Part shown: piece by piece, positions 35,214 to 44,112 of the stretch | How the letters are laid out: every line of letters starts with the position of its first letter | Numbering within the stretch: position 1 is the first letter of the stretch | Source: Massilia sp. IC2-477 | GTDB taxonomy: Bacteria; Pseudomonadota; Gammaproteobacteria; Burkholderiales; Burkholderiaceae_D | Assembly: GCF_020707265.1 (NCBI RefSeq) | Contig: NZ_JAJFEQ010000010.1 | Location: forward strand, 124,001-188,000 | Length of the DNA stretch: 64,000 nucleotides | Direction of reading: 5' to 3' | The notes under the pieces: generated by a model | Databases searched by the model: none | What the model saw: the letters and a program-made list of their open reading frames with translations, nothing else | What the model was told of the DNA's origin: nothing | Made by a program: the position numbers and the translations under genes

Positions 35214-35999
35214 TTACATTCTGAAGTGCTCGCCCAGATACACGCGGCGCACCGATTCGTTGGCGATGATGTCGTCGGGGCGGCCAGATGCCAGCACGGC
35301 GCCCTGGTTGATGATGTAGGCGCGGTCGCAGATGCCCAGGGTTTCGCGCACGTTGTGGTCGGTGATCAGGACGCCGATGTTGCGCTCCTTCAGGAAGCGC
35401 ACGATGCGCTGGATCTCGATCACCGCGATCGGGTCCACGCCGGCAAACGGTTCGTCGAGCAGCACGAAGCGCGGGTTGGTCGCCAGCGCGCGTGCGATCT
35501 CCACGCGGCGGCGCTCGCCGCCCGACAGCGACAGCGCCGGGTTCTCGCGCAGCTTCTCGATCTGCAGCTCGGCCAGCAGGGTGTCGAGGCGCTCGTTGAT
35601 CTGGTCCTTGGAAAGCGGCTTGCCGTCCACGCGCTGCAGTTCCAGCACGGCGCGGATGTTCTCTTCCACCGTCAGCCGGCGGAACACCGAGGCTTCCTGC
35701 GGCAGGTAGGACAGGCCCAGCACCGCGCGCCGGTGGATCGGCAGGTTCGAGATGTCGGTGCCGTTGATGTCGATGGTGCCGGCGTCCGACGGCACCAGGC
35801 CGACGATCATGTAGAAGGAGGTGGTCTTGCCGGCGCCGTTGGGACCCAGCAGGCCGACCACTTCGCCGCAGTCCACCTGCAGCGACACGTCGCGCACCAC
35901 CAGGCGCTTGCCGTAGCTCTTCTGCAGGCCCTTGACCACCAGGGTGCTGCAGGTATCAAGCGCCGTGGCCGGCGAGCCTGCCGTCATGGTGGCCGTCAT
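35214..35999 (-). CDS. lptB: LPS export ABC transporter ATP-binding protein
   Basis: This 261-aa ABC ATPase shows Walker [10 protein letters not shown] (52-60), signature LSGGERRR and Walker [14 protein letters not shown]. It energises LPS extraction from the inner membrane with LptFG (not in this window). Its start overlaps the lptA stop as ATGA. A later in-frame Met or Val start could remove about 20 N-terminal residues. Confidence 0.96.
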   Translation of the reverse strand: MTATMTAGSPATALDTCSTLVVKGLQKSYGKRLVVRDVSLQVDCGEVVGLLGPNGAGKTTSFYMIVGLVPSDAGTIDINGTDISNLPIHRRAVLGLSYLPQEASVFRRLTVEENIRAVLELQRVDGKPLSKDQINERLDTLLAELQIEKLRENPALSLSGGERRRVEIARALATNPRFVLLDEPFAGVDPIAVIEIQRIVRFLKERNIGVLITDHNVRETLGICDRAYIINQGAVLASGRPDDIIANESVRRVYLGEHFRM

Positions 36000-36547
36000 T
36001 GCTTGGCGCCTTCGCTGGTGGTGCGCTTGGGCGCCAGGATCAGGGTGCCGCGGCCGCCGCCGACTTTGCTAGCGCCGCTGGCGTCGTTGCGCACGGTCGC
36101 CACTTCGCGCCGGTTGTCGTAGGAGATGAAGGGCCCCTGGATTTCATTGGTCATGCGGCCGTTCTCCAGCTCGCGCACTTCGGCGTTGGAGAACAGCTTC
36201 ACCAGCTCGGCGCGCTCGTCGTACTCGATGCGCTGGGCCTGGCCCTCGACCCACAGGTCGGGACCGCCGTCGCGCTTCTGGCGGAAGGTCGCGATCTTGC
36301 CGTTGTTGGCGGTCAGGGTCACGCTCATGTAGCCTTCCGGCGTTTCCTTGACCAGGGCGCGGTCCGACTTCAGCACCAGCGTGCCGCGCGTGAGCACGAC
36401 GTTGCCGGTCAGGATGCGGGTCTGGGTGACCTCGTCGACGTCGAGGGTGTCGAAGTTGATCACGGCCTGCTTGAGCGAGTCGGCACGTTCGGCCGAGGCG
36501 CCGAAGGCGATCAGGCTGAGGAAGGCGGCTGCGATAATTTTTTTCAT
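35996..36547 (-). CDS. lptA: LPS transport periplasmic protein LptA
   Basis: This 183-aa protein has a Sec signal peptide (about 1-19, ending GASA) and a LptA/OstA jellyroll ([20 protein letters not shown], in part). It forms the periplasmic bridge between LptBFGC and LptDE. The stop overlaps the lptB start by 4 bp. The C-terminus is Lys/Arg-rich. Confidence 0.93.
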   Translation of the reverse strand: MKKIIAAAFLSLIAFGASAERADSLKQAVINFDTLDVDEVTQTRILTGNVVLTRGTLVLKSDRALVKETPEGYMSVTLTANNGKIATFRQKRDGGPDLWVEGQAQRIEYDERAELVKLFSNAEVRELENGRMTNEIQGPFISYDNRREVATVRNDASGASKVGGGRGTLILAPKRTTSEGAKQ

Positions 36548-36577
36548 GTTGCTTGTCCTGGGTTGGCGGCGCCGCGC

Positions 36578-37177
36578 TTATTGGCGCGCACGTGGCGGAT
36601 AGACGATCTGGCCGCGGCTGGCGAGGTGCAGCTTCTGGGTCGCGTTGTTGGCGACCATGCCGGTGCCGACCACGGTGGAGGCGCCCAGCTGCATGTCGAC
36701 CGGCTTCGCGGTCTTGAGGATTTCCTCGTCGGGCAGCACGGTCAGGGCCTCGGTGCGCACACGCAGCGCTTCGCTGGTCGGTGTGGCCGGACGCTGGATG
36801 TCGACCTTGCCGAGCAGTTCGACGCGGTGCTCGCCGTGGTAGATCTCGGCGCGGTTGGCGACGATGGTCATGCGCGGGCGCCCCGGCGTCACGCCTTCCA
36901 TCACCGGGCTCTCGACGCGCGACACGTCGCCCTGCGGCACGTGCGCCAGGCGCTTGCCGGACACCACGTAGCTCGGCTTGCCCTGCTCCGTCATGCGCAC
37001 GAAGGAGAAGTTCTCGACGATGTAGTCGGGTTCATCCGGCGGGCCGCCGAAGCGGGCGTCGCCGTCCTCGCGCTCCATCACCTGCACCAGCCAGAAGCTG
37101 CCGACGGCGCAGAAGGTCGCGATCATCATGATCGCCAGGAGCTTCCAGCGGTGGGCGGTGCGCTTGTAAGTGACCAT
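36578..37177 (-). CDS. lptC: LPS export system protein LptC
   Basis: This 199-aa bitopic protein has one N-terminal membrane anchor (about 11-31, WKLLAIMMIATFCAVGSFWL) and a periplasmic LptC fold (SFVRMTEQGKPSYVVSGKRL). It connects the inner-membrane ABC complex to LptA. It lies between kdsC (2-bp gap) and lptA (30-bp gap), the canonical order. Confidence 0.93.
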   Translation of the reverse strand: MVTYKRTAHRWKLLAIMMIATFCAVGSFWLVQVMEREDGDARFGGPPDEPDYIVENFSFVRMTEQGKPSYVVSGKRLAHVPQGDVSRVESPVMEGVTPGRPRMTIVANRAEIYHGEHRVELLGKVDIQRPATPTSEALRVRTEALTVLPDEEILKTAKPVDMQLGASTVVGTGMVANNATQKLHLASRGQIVYPPRARQ

Positions 37178-37179
37178 GC

Positions 37180-37710
37180 TTATGCAAAATAAGGCGCGAG
37201 CGCCTGTTCATAGGTGCCCTGGGCGCGCATCACCAGGTCGCAGACCTCGCGCACGGCGCCGCGGCCGCCCGCGTTCTTGGTCACGTAGTGGGCGCGGTGC
37301 TGCACTTCCGGGTGGCCGGAGGGCACGGTGACGGCAAAACCCACGCGGGTGAACAGCGGCAGGTCGATCACGTCGTCGCCGATGTAGCCGCATTCTTCCG
37401 GCGTGACGCCGGTGGCCTGCAGCAGTTCAGCAAAGCCGACGCGCTTGTCGTGGATGCCCTGGTAGACGTGCGAGATGCCGAGATCGGCCGCGCGCTTGAC
37501 GACGATCGGCGATTTGCGCGCGCTGATGATGGCGGTCTTCACGCCGGTCTTGTTCAGCAGCTGGATGCCGAGGCCGTCGAGCACGTTGAAAGTCTTGGTG
37601 ACCTCGCCGTCCGGGCCGTAGGTGAGGCTGCCGTCGGTGAGCACGCCGTCGACGTCGAAGATCATTACCTTCACGCGCGCCGCGCGCTGCATGTATTCGA
37701 GCGGCGTCAT
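37180..37710 (-). CDS. kdsC: 3-deoxy-D-manno-octulosonate 8-phosphate phosphatase
   Basis: This 176-aa HAD phosphatase (nucleophile pair Asp19 and Asp21 in IFDVDGVLTDG; later GDDVIDLPL) hydrolyses KDO-8-phosphate in the KDO pathway. Its ATG overlaps the kdsD stop as TGATG (start at 37710), so the two are coupled; a TTG one codon earlier is not preferred. Confidence 0.95.
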   Translation of the reverse strand: MTPLEYMQRAARVKVMIFDVDGVLTDGSLTYGPDGEVTKTFNVLDGLGIQLLNKTGVKTAIISARKSPIVVKRAADLGISHVYQGIHDKRVGFAELLQATGVTPEECGYIGDDVIDLPLFTRVGFAVTVPSGHPEVQHRAHYVTKNAGGRGAVREVCDLVMRAQGTYEQALAPYFA

Positions 37711-38732
37711 CAAATCACCTTGGCGCGGGTCAGGTCGTGGATGTGGAGCGCGCCGACCAGGCGGTCTTCGCCATCCACCACCAGCATCTGGTTGATGCGG
37801 AATTCTTCCATGACGGCGACGGCGTCGACCGCCAGCTGCTCCGGATGGATGCGGCGCGGATTGGCGTGCATCACGTCGCGGATCGCGATGTTGGAAAAGT
37901 CGGTCACGCGCTCGATCAGGCGGCGCAGGTCACCGTCGGTGAACACGCCGACCGGGCGGCGCTCTTCGTCGACGACGGCGGTCATGCCCATGCCCTTCTG
38001 GCTGATTTCCAGCAGTGCGCGCGTGAGCGGCGTGTCGGGCGAGACGGCGGGGATGGCCTCGCCGCTGCGCATGACGTCGCGCACGTGGGTCAAGAGGCGT
38101 CGGCCCAGGGCGCCGCCCGGGTGCGACATGGCGAAGTCTTCCTCGCGGAAGCCGCGCGCGTCCAGCAGGGCCACCGCCAGGGCGTCGCCCATGGCCAGGG
38201 TCACGGTGGTGCTGGTGGTCGGCGCCAGGTTGAGGGTGCAGGCTTCCTTGGCAACCGAGATGTCGAGGTGGATCTCGGACAGCTTGGCCAGGCGCGAATG
38301 CGGCTTGCCGGTCATCGAGATCACCGGGGTGCCCATGCGCTTGATGGCAGGCAGGATTTCCAGAAGTTCCGACGATTCGCCGGAATTCGAGATGGCGATG
38401 AACACGTCGTGCGTGGTCACCATGCCGAGGTCGCCGTGGGCGGCTTCGCCCGGGTGCACGAACATGGCGGGGGTGCCGGTCGAGGCCAGGGTAGCGGCAA
38501 TCTTGCGGGCGATGTGGCCGGATTTGCCCATGCCCGAGACCACGACGCGGCCGGTGCAGCCGTACAGCAGCTGGACGGCGCGCACGAACGTGTCGTCGTC
38601 GCCCAGGCGGGCATGCAGCGCTTGAAGCGCGTCGGCTTCGATGGCCAGGGTCTCGCGGCCCAGCTCGAGCACGCGCCTGGCCTGGCCTTCGTCGAAACTT
38701 TTCAGCATTATTTTTTCATGGGTTACACTCAT
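37710..38732 (-). CDS. kdsD: Arabinose-5-phosphate isomerase
   Basis: This 340-aa KpsF/GutQ-family enzyme converts ribulose-5-phosphate to arabinose-5-phosphate for KDO synthesis. An SIS domain (about 45-180; VVVSGMGKSGHIARKIAATL, SNSGESSELLEIL) is followed by two CBS domains (about 215-335). Start at 38732 (MSVTHEK); the in-frame ATG at 38708 is an alternative and would give a length nearer the E. coli enzyme (328 aa). It heads the kdsD-kdsC-lptCAB-rpoN-hpf operon. Confidence 0.95.
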   Translation of the reverse strand: MSVTHEKIMLKSFDEGQARRVLELGRETLAIEADALQALHARLGDDDTFVRAVQLLYGCTGRVVVSGMGKSGHIARKIAATLASTGTPAMFVHPGEAAHGDLGMVTTHDVFIAISNSGESSELLEILPAIKRMGTPVISMTGKPHSRLAKLSEIHLDISVAKEACTLNLAPTTSTTVTLAMGDALAVALLDARGFREEDFAMSHPGGALGRRLLTHVRDVMRSGEAIPAVSPDTPLTRALLEISQKGMGMTAVVDEERRPVGVFTDGDLRRLIERVTDFSNIAIRDVMHANPRRIHPEQLAVDAVAVMEEFRINQMLVVDGEDRLVGALHIHDLTRAKVI

Positions 38733-38843
38733 AGCGGCAGTATAAACGAATTGGGTAAGCAAAAAACTTGCCAGTCGTAACAAAGCACTACAACTGCGGT
38801 CGATTACGACGCATAACAACAACGACAACATACCCTGGGGACG

Positions 38844-40823
38844 ATGCATTCCGGACTTGAACTGACCCTCCTCCTGCTTGGCTGCGCCGTACTCGGCGTG
38901 GTCGCATTCCGCATGCTGCACCTGCCGCCGATGCTGGGCTATCTGGCAGCTGGCGTATTGATCGGCCCCCATGCACTGGCACTTGCCGACGACAGCCCGG
39001 CGACCCATGCGCTGGCCGAATTCGGGGTCGTGTTCCTGATGTTCTCCATCGGGCTGGAATTCTCCCTGGCCCAGCTCAAATCGATGCGGCGCATCGTGTT
39101 CGGGCTCGGCCTGGCGCAGGTCGTATTGACGATCGTGGCGGCAATGGCTTTCGGCCTGTTCATTTCTTGGTGGGCACCGGCATTGCACGTCAGCTGGCAG
39201 GCCGCCTTCGCCCTGGGCGGGGCGCTGGCCATGTCCTCGACCGCCATCGTGGTCAAGATGATGACCGAGCGCCTCGAGCTCGAGAGCGAGCACGGACGCC
39301 GCATCATCGGCATCCTGCTGTTCCAGGACCTGGCGGTGGTGCCGCTCCTGATCATGATCCCTTCGCTGGCCCGCCCGGCCGAGGAACTGGCCATCACGCT
39401 CGGCTGGGCCGCGCTCAAGGCGGCCTTCGTGCTGGCCCTGCTCCTGATCTTCGGCCAGAAGCTGATGCGCAACTGGTTCACCATCGTCGCCAAGCGCCGC
39501 TCGCAGGAACTGTTCATGCTCAACCTGCTCCTGGTAACGCTGGGCCTGGCCTGGATCACCGAGCAGGCCGGCCTGTCGCTGGCGCTGGGCGCCTTTGTTG
39601 CCGGCATGCTGATCTCCGAGACCCAGTACAAGCACCAGGTGGAAGAAGACATCAAGCCCTTCCGCGACGTGCTGCTCGGGCTGTTCTTCATCACCGTGGG
39701 CATGCTGCTCAACCTCGACCTGGTGCTGGAGCACTGGTGGGTGGTGCTGGCGCTGGTGATCTTCCCGGTGCTGCTCAAGTTCGCGATCATCGCGGCGCTG
39801 GCCAAAGCCTTCGGGTCGAGCGACGGCGTGGCGATGCGCACTGGCCTGGCGCTGGCCCAGGCGGGCGAGTTCGGCTTCGTGCTGCTGAACCTGGCGATGG
39901 GCTCGAAGCTGGTCGACCCCTTCCTGCTGCAGCTGGTGCTGGCCTCGATGGTGCTGTCGATGCTGGTCGCGCCCTTCGTCATCGAGAACATGGACCGGAT
40001 CGTGATGAAGCTCGCGTCCAACGAATGGATGATGCAGTCGCTGCAGCTGACCCAGCTCGCCAGCCGCACCATGAAGACCCAGAAGCACGTGATCATCGCC
40101 GGCTTCGGACGCAGCGGCCAGAGCCTCGCGACCCTGCTGACCGAGGAAAAGCTGCCCTGGTACGCGCTTGACCTGGACCCGGAGCGGGTGCAGGAAGCGC
40201 AAGCGGCCGGCGCCAACGTGTCCTATGGCGACGCCGCGCGCCGCGAAAGCCTGATCGCGGCCGGCATCAACCGCGCCAGCGCGCTGGTGATCACCTTCGC
40301 CGACACGAGACTGGCGCTGAAGGTGCTGCACCTGGTGCACGAACTGGCCCCGAACCTGGCCGTTATCGTGCGCAGCCATGACGACAGCGACCTCGACGTG
40401 CTGAAACGCGCCGGCGCCACCGAAGTGGTGCCGGAAGCGCTGGAAAGCTCGCTGATGCTGGCCTCGCACGCGCTGGTGACCATGGGCGTGCCGCTGCGCC
40501 GCGTGGTGCACCGGGTGCAGGTGGCGCGCGACGAACGCTACGCCTCGCTGCGCGGCTACTTCCACGGCGCGAGCGACGTGAGCGACGACCTGGAACACAC
40601 CTATGTGCGGCTGCACTCGGTGACGCTGCACAGCGGCGCGGTGGGGATTGGCAAGCGGATCGGGGAGCTGGCGTTCGACGAAGTCGGGGCCGAAGTCACG
40701 ACGCTGCGGCGCAACGGGCAAAGCCTGCACTTCGATCCGGAGACGATCCTGCTGGCGGGGGATGTGCTGGTGCTGCGGGGTGAGGGAGAAGCCGTTAGCC
40801 GCGCCGAGAGTCGTTTACTGTAG
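38844..40823 (+). CDS. Kef-type monovalent cation:proton antiporter (CPA2)
   Basis: This 659-aa protein has about twelve N-terminal membrane segments (1-385) of the Na+/H+ exchanger type (ALGGALAMSSTAIVVKMM near 130). A TrkA-N/RCK nucleotide-binding domain (about 410-530, VIIAGFGRSGQSLATLL) and a TrkA-C domain follow. It is close to KefB/KefC/YbaL proteins, which move K+ or H+. It is divergent from kdsD (111-bp gap). The stop TAG at 40821-40823 belongs to a palindromic repeat. The exact ion and any ancillary partner are unknown. Confidence 0.9.
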   Translation: MHSGLELTLLLLGCAVLGVVAFRMLHLPPMLGYLAAGVLIGPHALALADDSPATHALAEFGVVFLMFSIGLEFSLAQLKSMRRIVFGLGLAQVVLTIVAAMAFGLFISWWAPALHVSWQAAFALGGALAMSSTAIVVKMMTERLELESEHGRRIIGILLFQDLAVVPLLIMIPSLARPAEELAITLGWAALKAAFVLALLLIFGQKLMRNWFTIVAKRRSQELFMLNLLLVTLGLAWITEQAGLSLALGAFVAGMLISETQYKHQVEEDIKPFRDVLLGLFFITVGMLLNLDLVLEHWWVVLALVIFPVLLKFAIIAALAKAFGSSDGVAMRTGLALAQAGEFGFVLLNLAMGSKLVDPFLLQLVLASMVLSMLVAPFVIENMDRIVMKLASNEWMMQSLQLTQLASRTMKTQKHVIIAGFGRSGQSLATLLTEEKLPWYALDLDPERVQEAQAAGANVSYGDAARRESLIAAGINRASALVITFADTRLALKVLHLVHELAPNLAVIVRSHDDSDLDVLKRAGATEVVPEALESSLMLASHALVTMGVPLRRVVHRVQVARDERYASLRGYFHGASDVSDDLEHTYVRLHSVTLHSGAVGIGKRIGELAFDEVGAEVTTLRRNGQSLHFDPETILLAGDVLVLRGEGEAVSRAESRLL

Positions 40824-40925
40824 GGTGGGCGGCTTTGCCGCCCACGCGGCGATCGCCAAATGTTGATATTCCGTGGTCGTACCGGCGGACGTTGACCGCG
40901 TGGGCGGCGAAGCCGCCCACCCTAC
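40820..40925. repeat. Palindromic repeat family A, inverted pair between convergent genes
   Basis: Units at 40820-40849 (plus sense, GTAGGGTGGGCGGCTTTGCC start) and 40896-40925 (minus sense) face each other. The TAG of each unit is the stop codon of the adjacent gene: 40821-40823 for the antiporter and 40922-40924 (minus strand) for the diguanylate cyclase. Confidence 0.9.
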
Positions 40926-42040
40926 GCCAAGGACACCACCCGATTGCGGCCATTGGCCTTGGCCTGATACAGCGCCGTATCCGCCTGCGCCACCAGATCC
41001 TGCGCCACGCCCTCGATCGCGTGGTCGCGCTCGAAGTCGTCCAGCGTCGCCACGCCGATCGACACCGTCACCTCGACCCGCTCGCCGCTGGCCAGGTCGA
41101 CCGGCGCCAGCGCCACGCTGGCGCGGATGCGCTGGGCCACCATGCTGGCGCTTTCCAGGTCGGCGTCGATCAAGAGCACCACGAATTCCTCGCCGCCGAA
41201 GCGTCCCAGCGCATCCGAGATGCGCAGTTCGGCCTTGATCCGGGTCGCCACTTCGCGCAGCACTTCATCGCCGCCCTGGTGGCCGACCGTGTCGTTGACC
41301 TGCTTGAAGTGGTCGATGTCGATGTACATGCAGGAGATGCGGTAGCCCTGGCGGCGCGCCCGCGCGATCTCTTCCACCAGGCGGCGGTCGATGTAGCGGC
41401 GGTTGTACACGCCCGTCAGGGAATCGGTCAGCCCGATAAACTTGAGCATCTCGTTGCTGATGACGTTCTCGAGACAGATCGCGACGATCGATCCCATGTG
41501 CTCGATGAAGTCGGTGCCCAGGGCCGGCGTGAACCGGTTCGGGTCCGAGCTGCCCAGGTTCAGGCTGCCGATCAGGCGGGTATTGCGCAGCAGCGGCACC
41601 AGGGCCACGCTTTGCAGGTTCTTGGGGGGCTGCGGGAACATGGCGCCGTGGCGCGAAGGCGCGTACGGGCCCAGCACCGGGCGCGGACGGCGGCCGTCGA
41701 CCAGCTTGAAGCCGAGTTCCTCGGCCTGTTCGCAGAACAGCAGGTTGGGCAGCGCTTCGTAGTCCACGCCCAGCTTGTGCATGACGGTATAGATGTCGGC
41801 TTCCGGGTCCACCAGCGACAGGGTCACGGTGTCCAGTTCCGAGATCAGCGGCAGAGTGCCGAAGATGGTCGAGACCAGTTCCTGGAAGGAGCTGGCGCCC
41901 ACGATCTGCAGGTCGAAAGCCTGGTGGCGCGTCATGATCGAGTGGTTGCGCTCGGCCTGCTCGAGCAGGTACGCCATGCGGGAACGCAGGGTCTCGTTCT
42001 CCAGCATCAGTTCTCGCGTTAGCGCGTCCGGCTCGTGCAT
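40922..42040 (-). CDS. Diguanylate cyclase with DUF484/GAF-like sensory domain
   Basis: This 372-aa protein has an N-terminal coiled coil (about 8-35) and a GAF/DUF484-like domain (about 40-195, with SLVDPEADIYTVMHKLG). Its C-terminal GGDEF domain has the active-site motif GGEEF (282-286) and an inhibitory I-site RISD (273-276) five residues before it. It should make c-di-GMP and be feedback-inhibited. No membrane segment is seen. It is a possible source of the signal for a VpsR-like activator, but that link is inference. It converges on the antiporter gene, with palindromic repeats between. Confidence 0.9.
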   Translation of the reverse strand: MHEPDALTRELMLENETLRSRMAYLLEQAERNHSIMTRHQAFDLQIVGASSFQELVSTIFGTLPLISELDTVTLSLVDPEADIYTVMHKLGVDYEALPNLLFCEQAEELGFKLVDGRRPRPVLGPYAPSRHGAMFPQPPKNLQSVALVPLLRNTRLIGSLNLGSSDPNRFTPALGTDFIEHMGSIVAICLENVISNEMLKFIGLTDSLTGVYNRRYIDRRLVEEIARARRQGYRISCMYIDIDHFKQVNDTVGHQGGDEVLREVATRIKAELRISDALGRFGGEEFVVLLIDADLESASMVAQRIRASVALAPVDLASGERVEVTVSIGVATLDDFERDHAIEGVAQDLVAQADTALYQAKANGRNRVVSLA

Positions 42041-42100
42041 TGAAAATTCCTTTCAGCAATAACCGTAACATTACGCCATCTTTCCAGCCTTGGAAACGAA

Positions 42101-42122
42101 AAATCGCCCTGACGGGCGATTT
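42101..42122 (-). terminator. Terminator after the MOSC gene
   Basis: AAATCGCCC-TGAC-GGGCGATTT forms a 9-bp stem. On the minus strand it runs into TTTTTCG. Confidence 0.8.
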
Positions 42123-42170
42123 CGCGACATTGTGTGGCAATGCCACCTGCATATACAACTTGTATAGACG

Positions 42171-43016
42171 TCAGAACGCGATGCTGGCGTCCAGTTCCTG
42201 GCCGACATGGAGGCGCCCGCCGATGCCTGCCGTGACGATGGCGTTCATGCCGATGCAGACCGCGCCTTCCATGCGCGGGTTGGCGCGGTAGGCCTGCAGG
42301 ATGTCGAGCGGATCGGGGCCGGGGATGCCGGTGGCCTGGTCGATCGCCGGGATCGGGCAGCGCGCACAAGGCTTGACTGGACGCAGCGCCAGGCCGTCGC
42401 CAGTGAAGGTTTCGACGTAATCCTCTTCAAAGGCCTCGAGGCCGTCGACCACCAGGTTCGGGCGGAAGCGGTTCATCGGCAGCGCCGTGTGGCCGGCCGC
42501 CACCAGGCGGCTGTTCAGGTCATCGAGCGAGGCCTGGCCGATGACCAGGATCGGGTAGCCGTCCGCGAAGCGGGTCTCGGACGGGGCGCCACTGGTCCAC
42601 TTGGTGCTGGTCGGGCGCTGCACGTCGGGCCGGAAGCGCACCAGGCGGCAGGCGCCGCCAATCGCATCGCCGAACCAGGCGGCGGCCGCGTCGCCGCAGT
42701 CGGCGGCAAGTACGCTGTGGTCCCAGATCTGGACGGTGATGCCGGGTGCGCCCGCGTCGTGCGCGAGCGGCAGGCGCAGGGGCGGCATGCCCGGCGCGCT
42801 CACCTCGACCGCGTCACCGATGATGCGCGGCGTGAGCAGGGCCATGCGCGGGTACTCGCGCTGGGTCAGGAACTGGCCGTCGCGGGTGACCAGCATCCAC
42901 TCGCGGTCGTGCACGCCGCCGGCGACCAGGCCGGAGACGAGGAACTGCGCCTCCGGCACGGAAATGCCGGCGCAGGACTTGATCGGATAAATAATGAGTT
43001 CGGTAACGGTGGCCAT
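42171..43016 (-). CDS. MOSC and MOSC N-terminal domain protein
   Basis: This 281-aa protein has a MOSC N-terminal beta-barrel (ELIIYPIKSCAGISV, GVHDREWMLV) followed by a MOSC domain (about 130-270) with Cys in the motif PCARCPIPAIDQ. MOSC proteins bind molybdenum cofactor and sulfur; relatives (mARC, YcbX, YiiM) reduce N-hydroxylated compounds. Which activity this one has is unknown. ATG 43016 is the only good start. Confidence 0.88.
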   Translation of the reverse strand: MATVTELIIYPIKSCAGISVPEAQFLVSGLVAGGVHDREWMLVTRDGQFLTQREYPRMALLTPRIIGDAVEVSAPGMPPLRLPLAHDAGAPGITVQIWDHSVLAADCGDAAAAWFGDAIGGACRLVRFRPDVQRPTSTKWTSGAPSETRFADGYPILVIGQASLDDLNSRLVAAGHTALPMNRFRPNLVVDGLEAFEEDYVETFTGDGLALRPVKPCARCPIPAIDQATGIPGPDPLDILQAYRANPRMEGAVCIGMNAIVTAGIGGRLHVGQELDASIAF

Positions 43017-43025
43017 GCCGCTATT

Positions 43026-43931
43026 TTAGCCCCCGGCAGCCTTGGCCTTCTCAGCGGCTTCGCGCTGCAGGCGCGCCTCGAAGTTCTTGCGGGCGCCGGC
43101 GGCCAGCTTGCGGCAACCTTCCGGATCGATGAAGGGATTCGATTGCGCCGTCTTCGCGGCCGCCTTGGCGAAAGCGTCGGTGGCTGACGGATGGGCGGCG
43201 ACCACGATGTCGCACTTCAGGCCGGCGACCGTGTCGATGGTCTTGCGGAAGCTCGCCGAGCGGTCCGGATAGTTCGCGCCGCCGGTGTAGTAAAAGCCGT
43301 CGGTGGAGACCGCGGTCAGGCTGTCGGCATACACCATGTCGAGGCATTTGCCGGCCTCGCAGGACTGCCAGGTCCAGGTAGTGCCGCCGGGCGTGTGGCC
43401 GGGCGTGTAGTGCACGGTGAAGCGCAGCGGGCCGACCGCCAGGGTTTCGCCGTCTGCCACTTCCTTTACCTGGGCGACTTTGGGGATGGTGAAACGCTCT
43501 TTCGGGTCGTATTGCGGGTCGTCGGTGCCCGGCGTGCCGTCGCGCAGCACCTGGGCGCCGTGCGGGCTATGGGCGACCGTGGCGCCGCTTGCCTTCTGCA
43601 GGGCCGCGATGCCGCCGGCGTGGTCGAAGTGGGCGTGCGAATTCAGGATCAGCTTCACGTCCTTCATCTTGAAGCCGAGCGCCTCGATGTTCTTCTGGAT
43701 CAGCGGCGCCGACTGCGGCAGCGCGCCGTCGAGCAGCACGTGGCCTTGCGGGCTGGTGACCAGGAGGGCGGACAGGCCGGCGGTGCCGACGTACCAGGTG
43801 TTGCCGTGGATGTTGAAGGGGGCGACGGGCTTGTTCCACTCGGCGCAGGAACTGCAGTTGATGGCATCCTGCGCCAGCGCGCCAGATGCCGTCAGCAGGA
43901 GAACGGTAGTGACCAGGCTTGTTTTCATCAT
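43026..43931 (-). CDS. Subclass B3 metallo-beta-lactamase
   Basis: This 301-aa protein has a signal peptide (about 1-20, MMKTSLVTTVLLLTASGALA) and the zinc motif NSHAHFDHAGG (His99, His101, Asp103, His104), plus GHTPGGTTWTW (His179) and AHPSATD near 243. The Ser after ADSLT in place of the B1/B2 cysteine is a B3 hallmark. B3 enzymes hydrolyse penicillins, cephalosporins and carbapenems; real activity would need testing, since environmental homologues vary. The start is 43931 or 43928; the ATG at 43943 is less likely. Cys in CSSC may form a disulfide. Confidence 0.87.
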   Translation of the reverse strand: MMKTSLVTTVLLLTASGALAQDAINCSSCAEWNKPVAPFNIHGNTWYVGTAGLSALLVTSPQGHVLLDGALPQSAPLIQKNIEALGFKMKDVKLILNSHAHFDHAGGIAALQKASGATVAHSPHGAQVLRDGTPGTDDPQYDPKERFTIPKVAQVKEVADGETLAVGPLRFTVHYTPGHTPGGTTWTWQSCEAGKCLDMVYADSLTAVSTDGFYYTGGANYPDRSASFRKTIDTVAGLKCDIVVAAHPSATDAFAKAAAKTAQSNPFIDPEGCRKLAAGARKNFEARLQREAAEKAKAAGG

Positions 43932-44070
43932 TCGCTCACTCATCGCTTGTTATTGGAAACCACTTACTCGACGTAGTTGAACACGGCGGCAGCGTTCAGC
44001 AAACCATTTCGGGACGAACGGCCGTCCATGTGGGACGAATGCTCGTGCAACAACGGGCCTGGCAAGGAAA

Positions 44071-44094
44071 AAGCCCCGCTCGATGGCGGGGCTT
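44071..44094 (-). terminator. Terminator after ychF
   Basis: AAGCCCCGC/GCGGGGCTT (44071-44079 and 44086-44094) is a 9-bp stem. On the minus strand it is followed by a T-run (complement of AAAAA at 44067-44071). Confidence 0.85.
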
Positions 44095-44112
44095 TCTGGT
44101 GGTGCGGTGCGA

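Noticed and set aside
37710..40730. A 1006-codon frame extending kdsD upstream
   Set aside because: The extra part is antisense to the Kef antiporter, and KdsD homologues begin near 38732.
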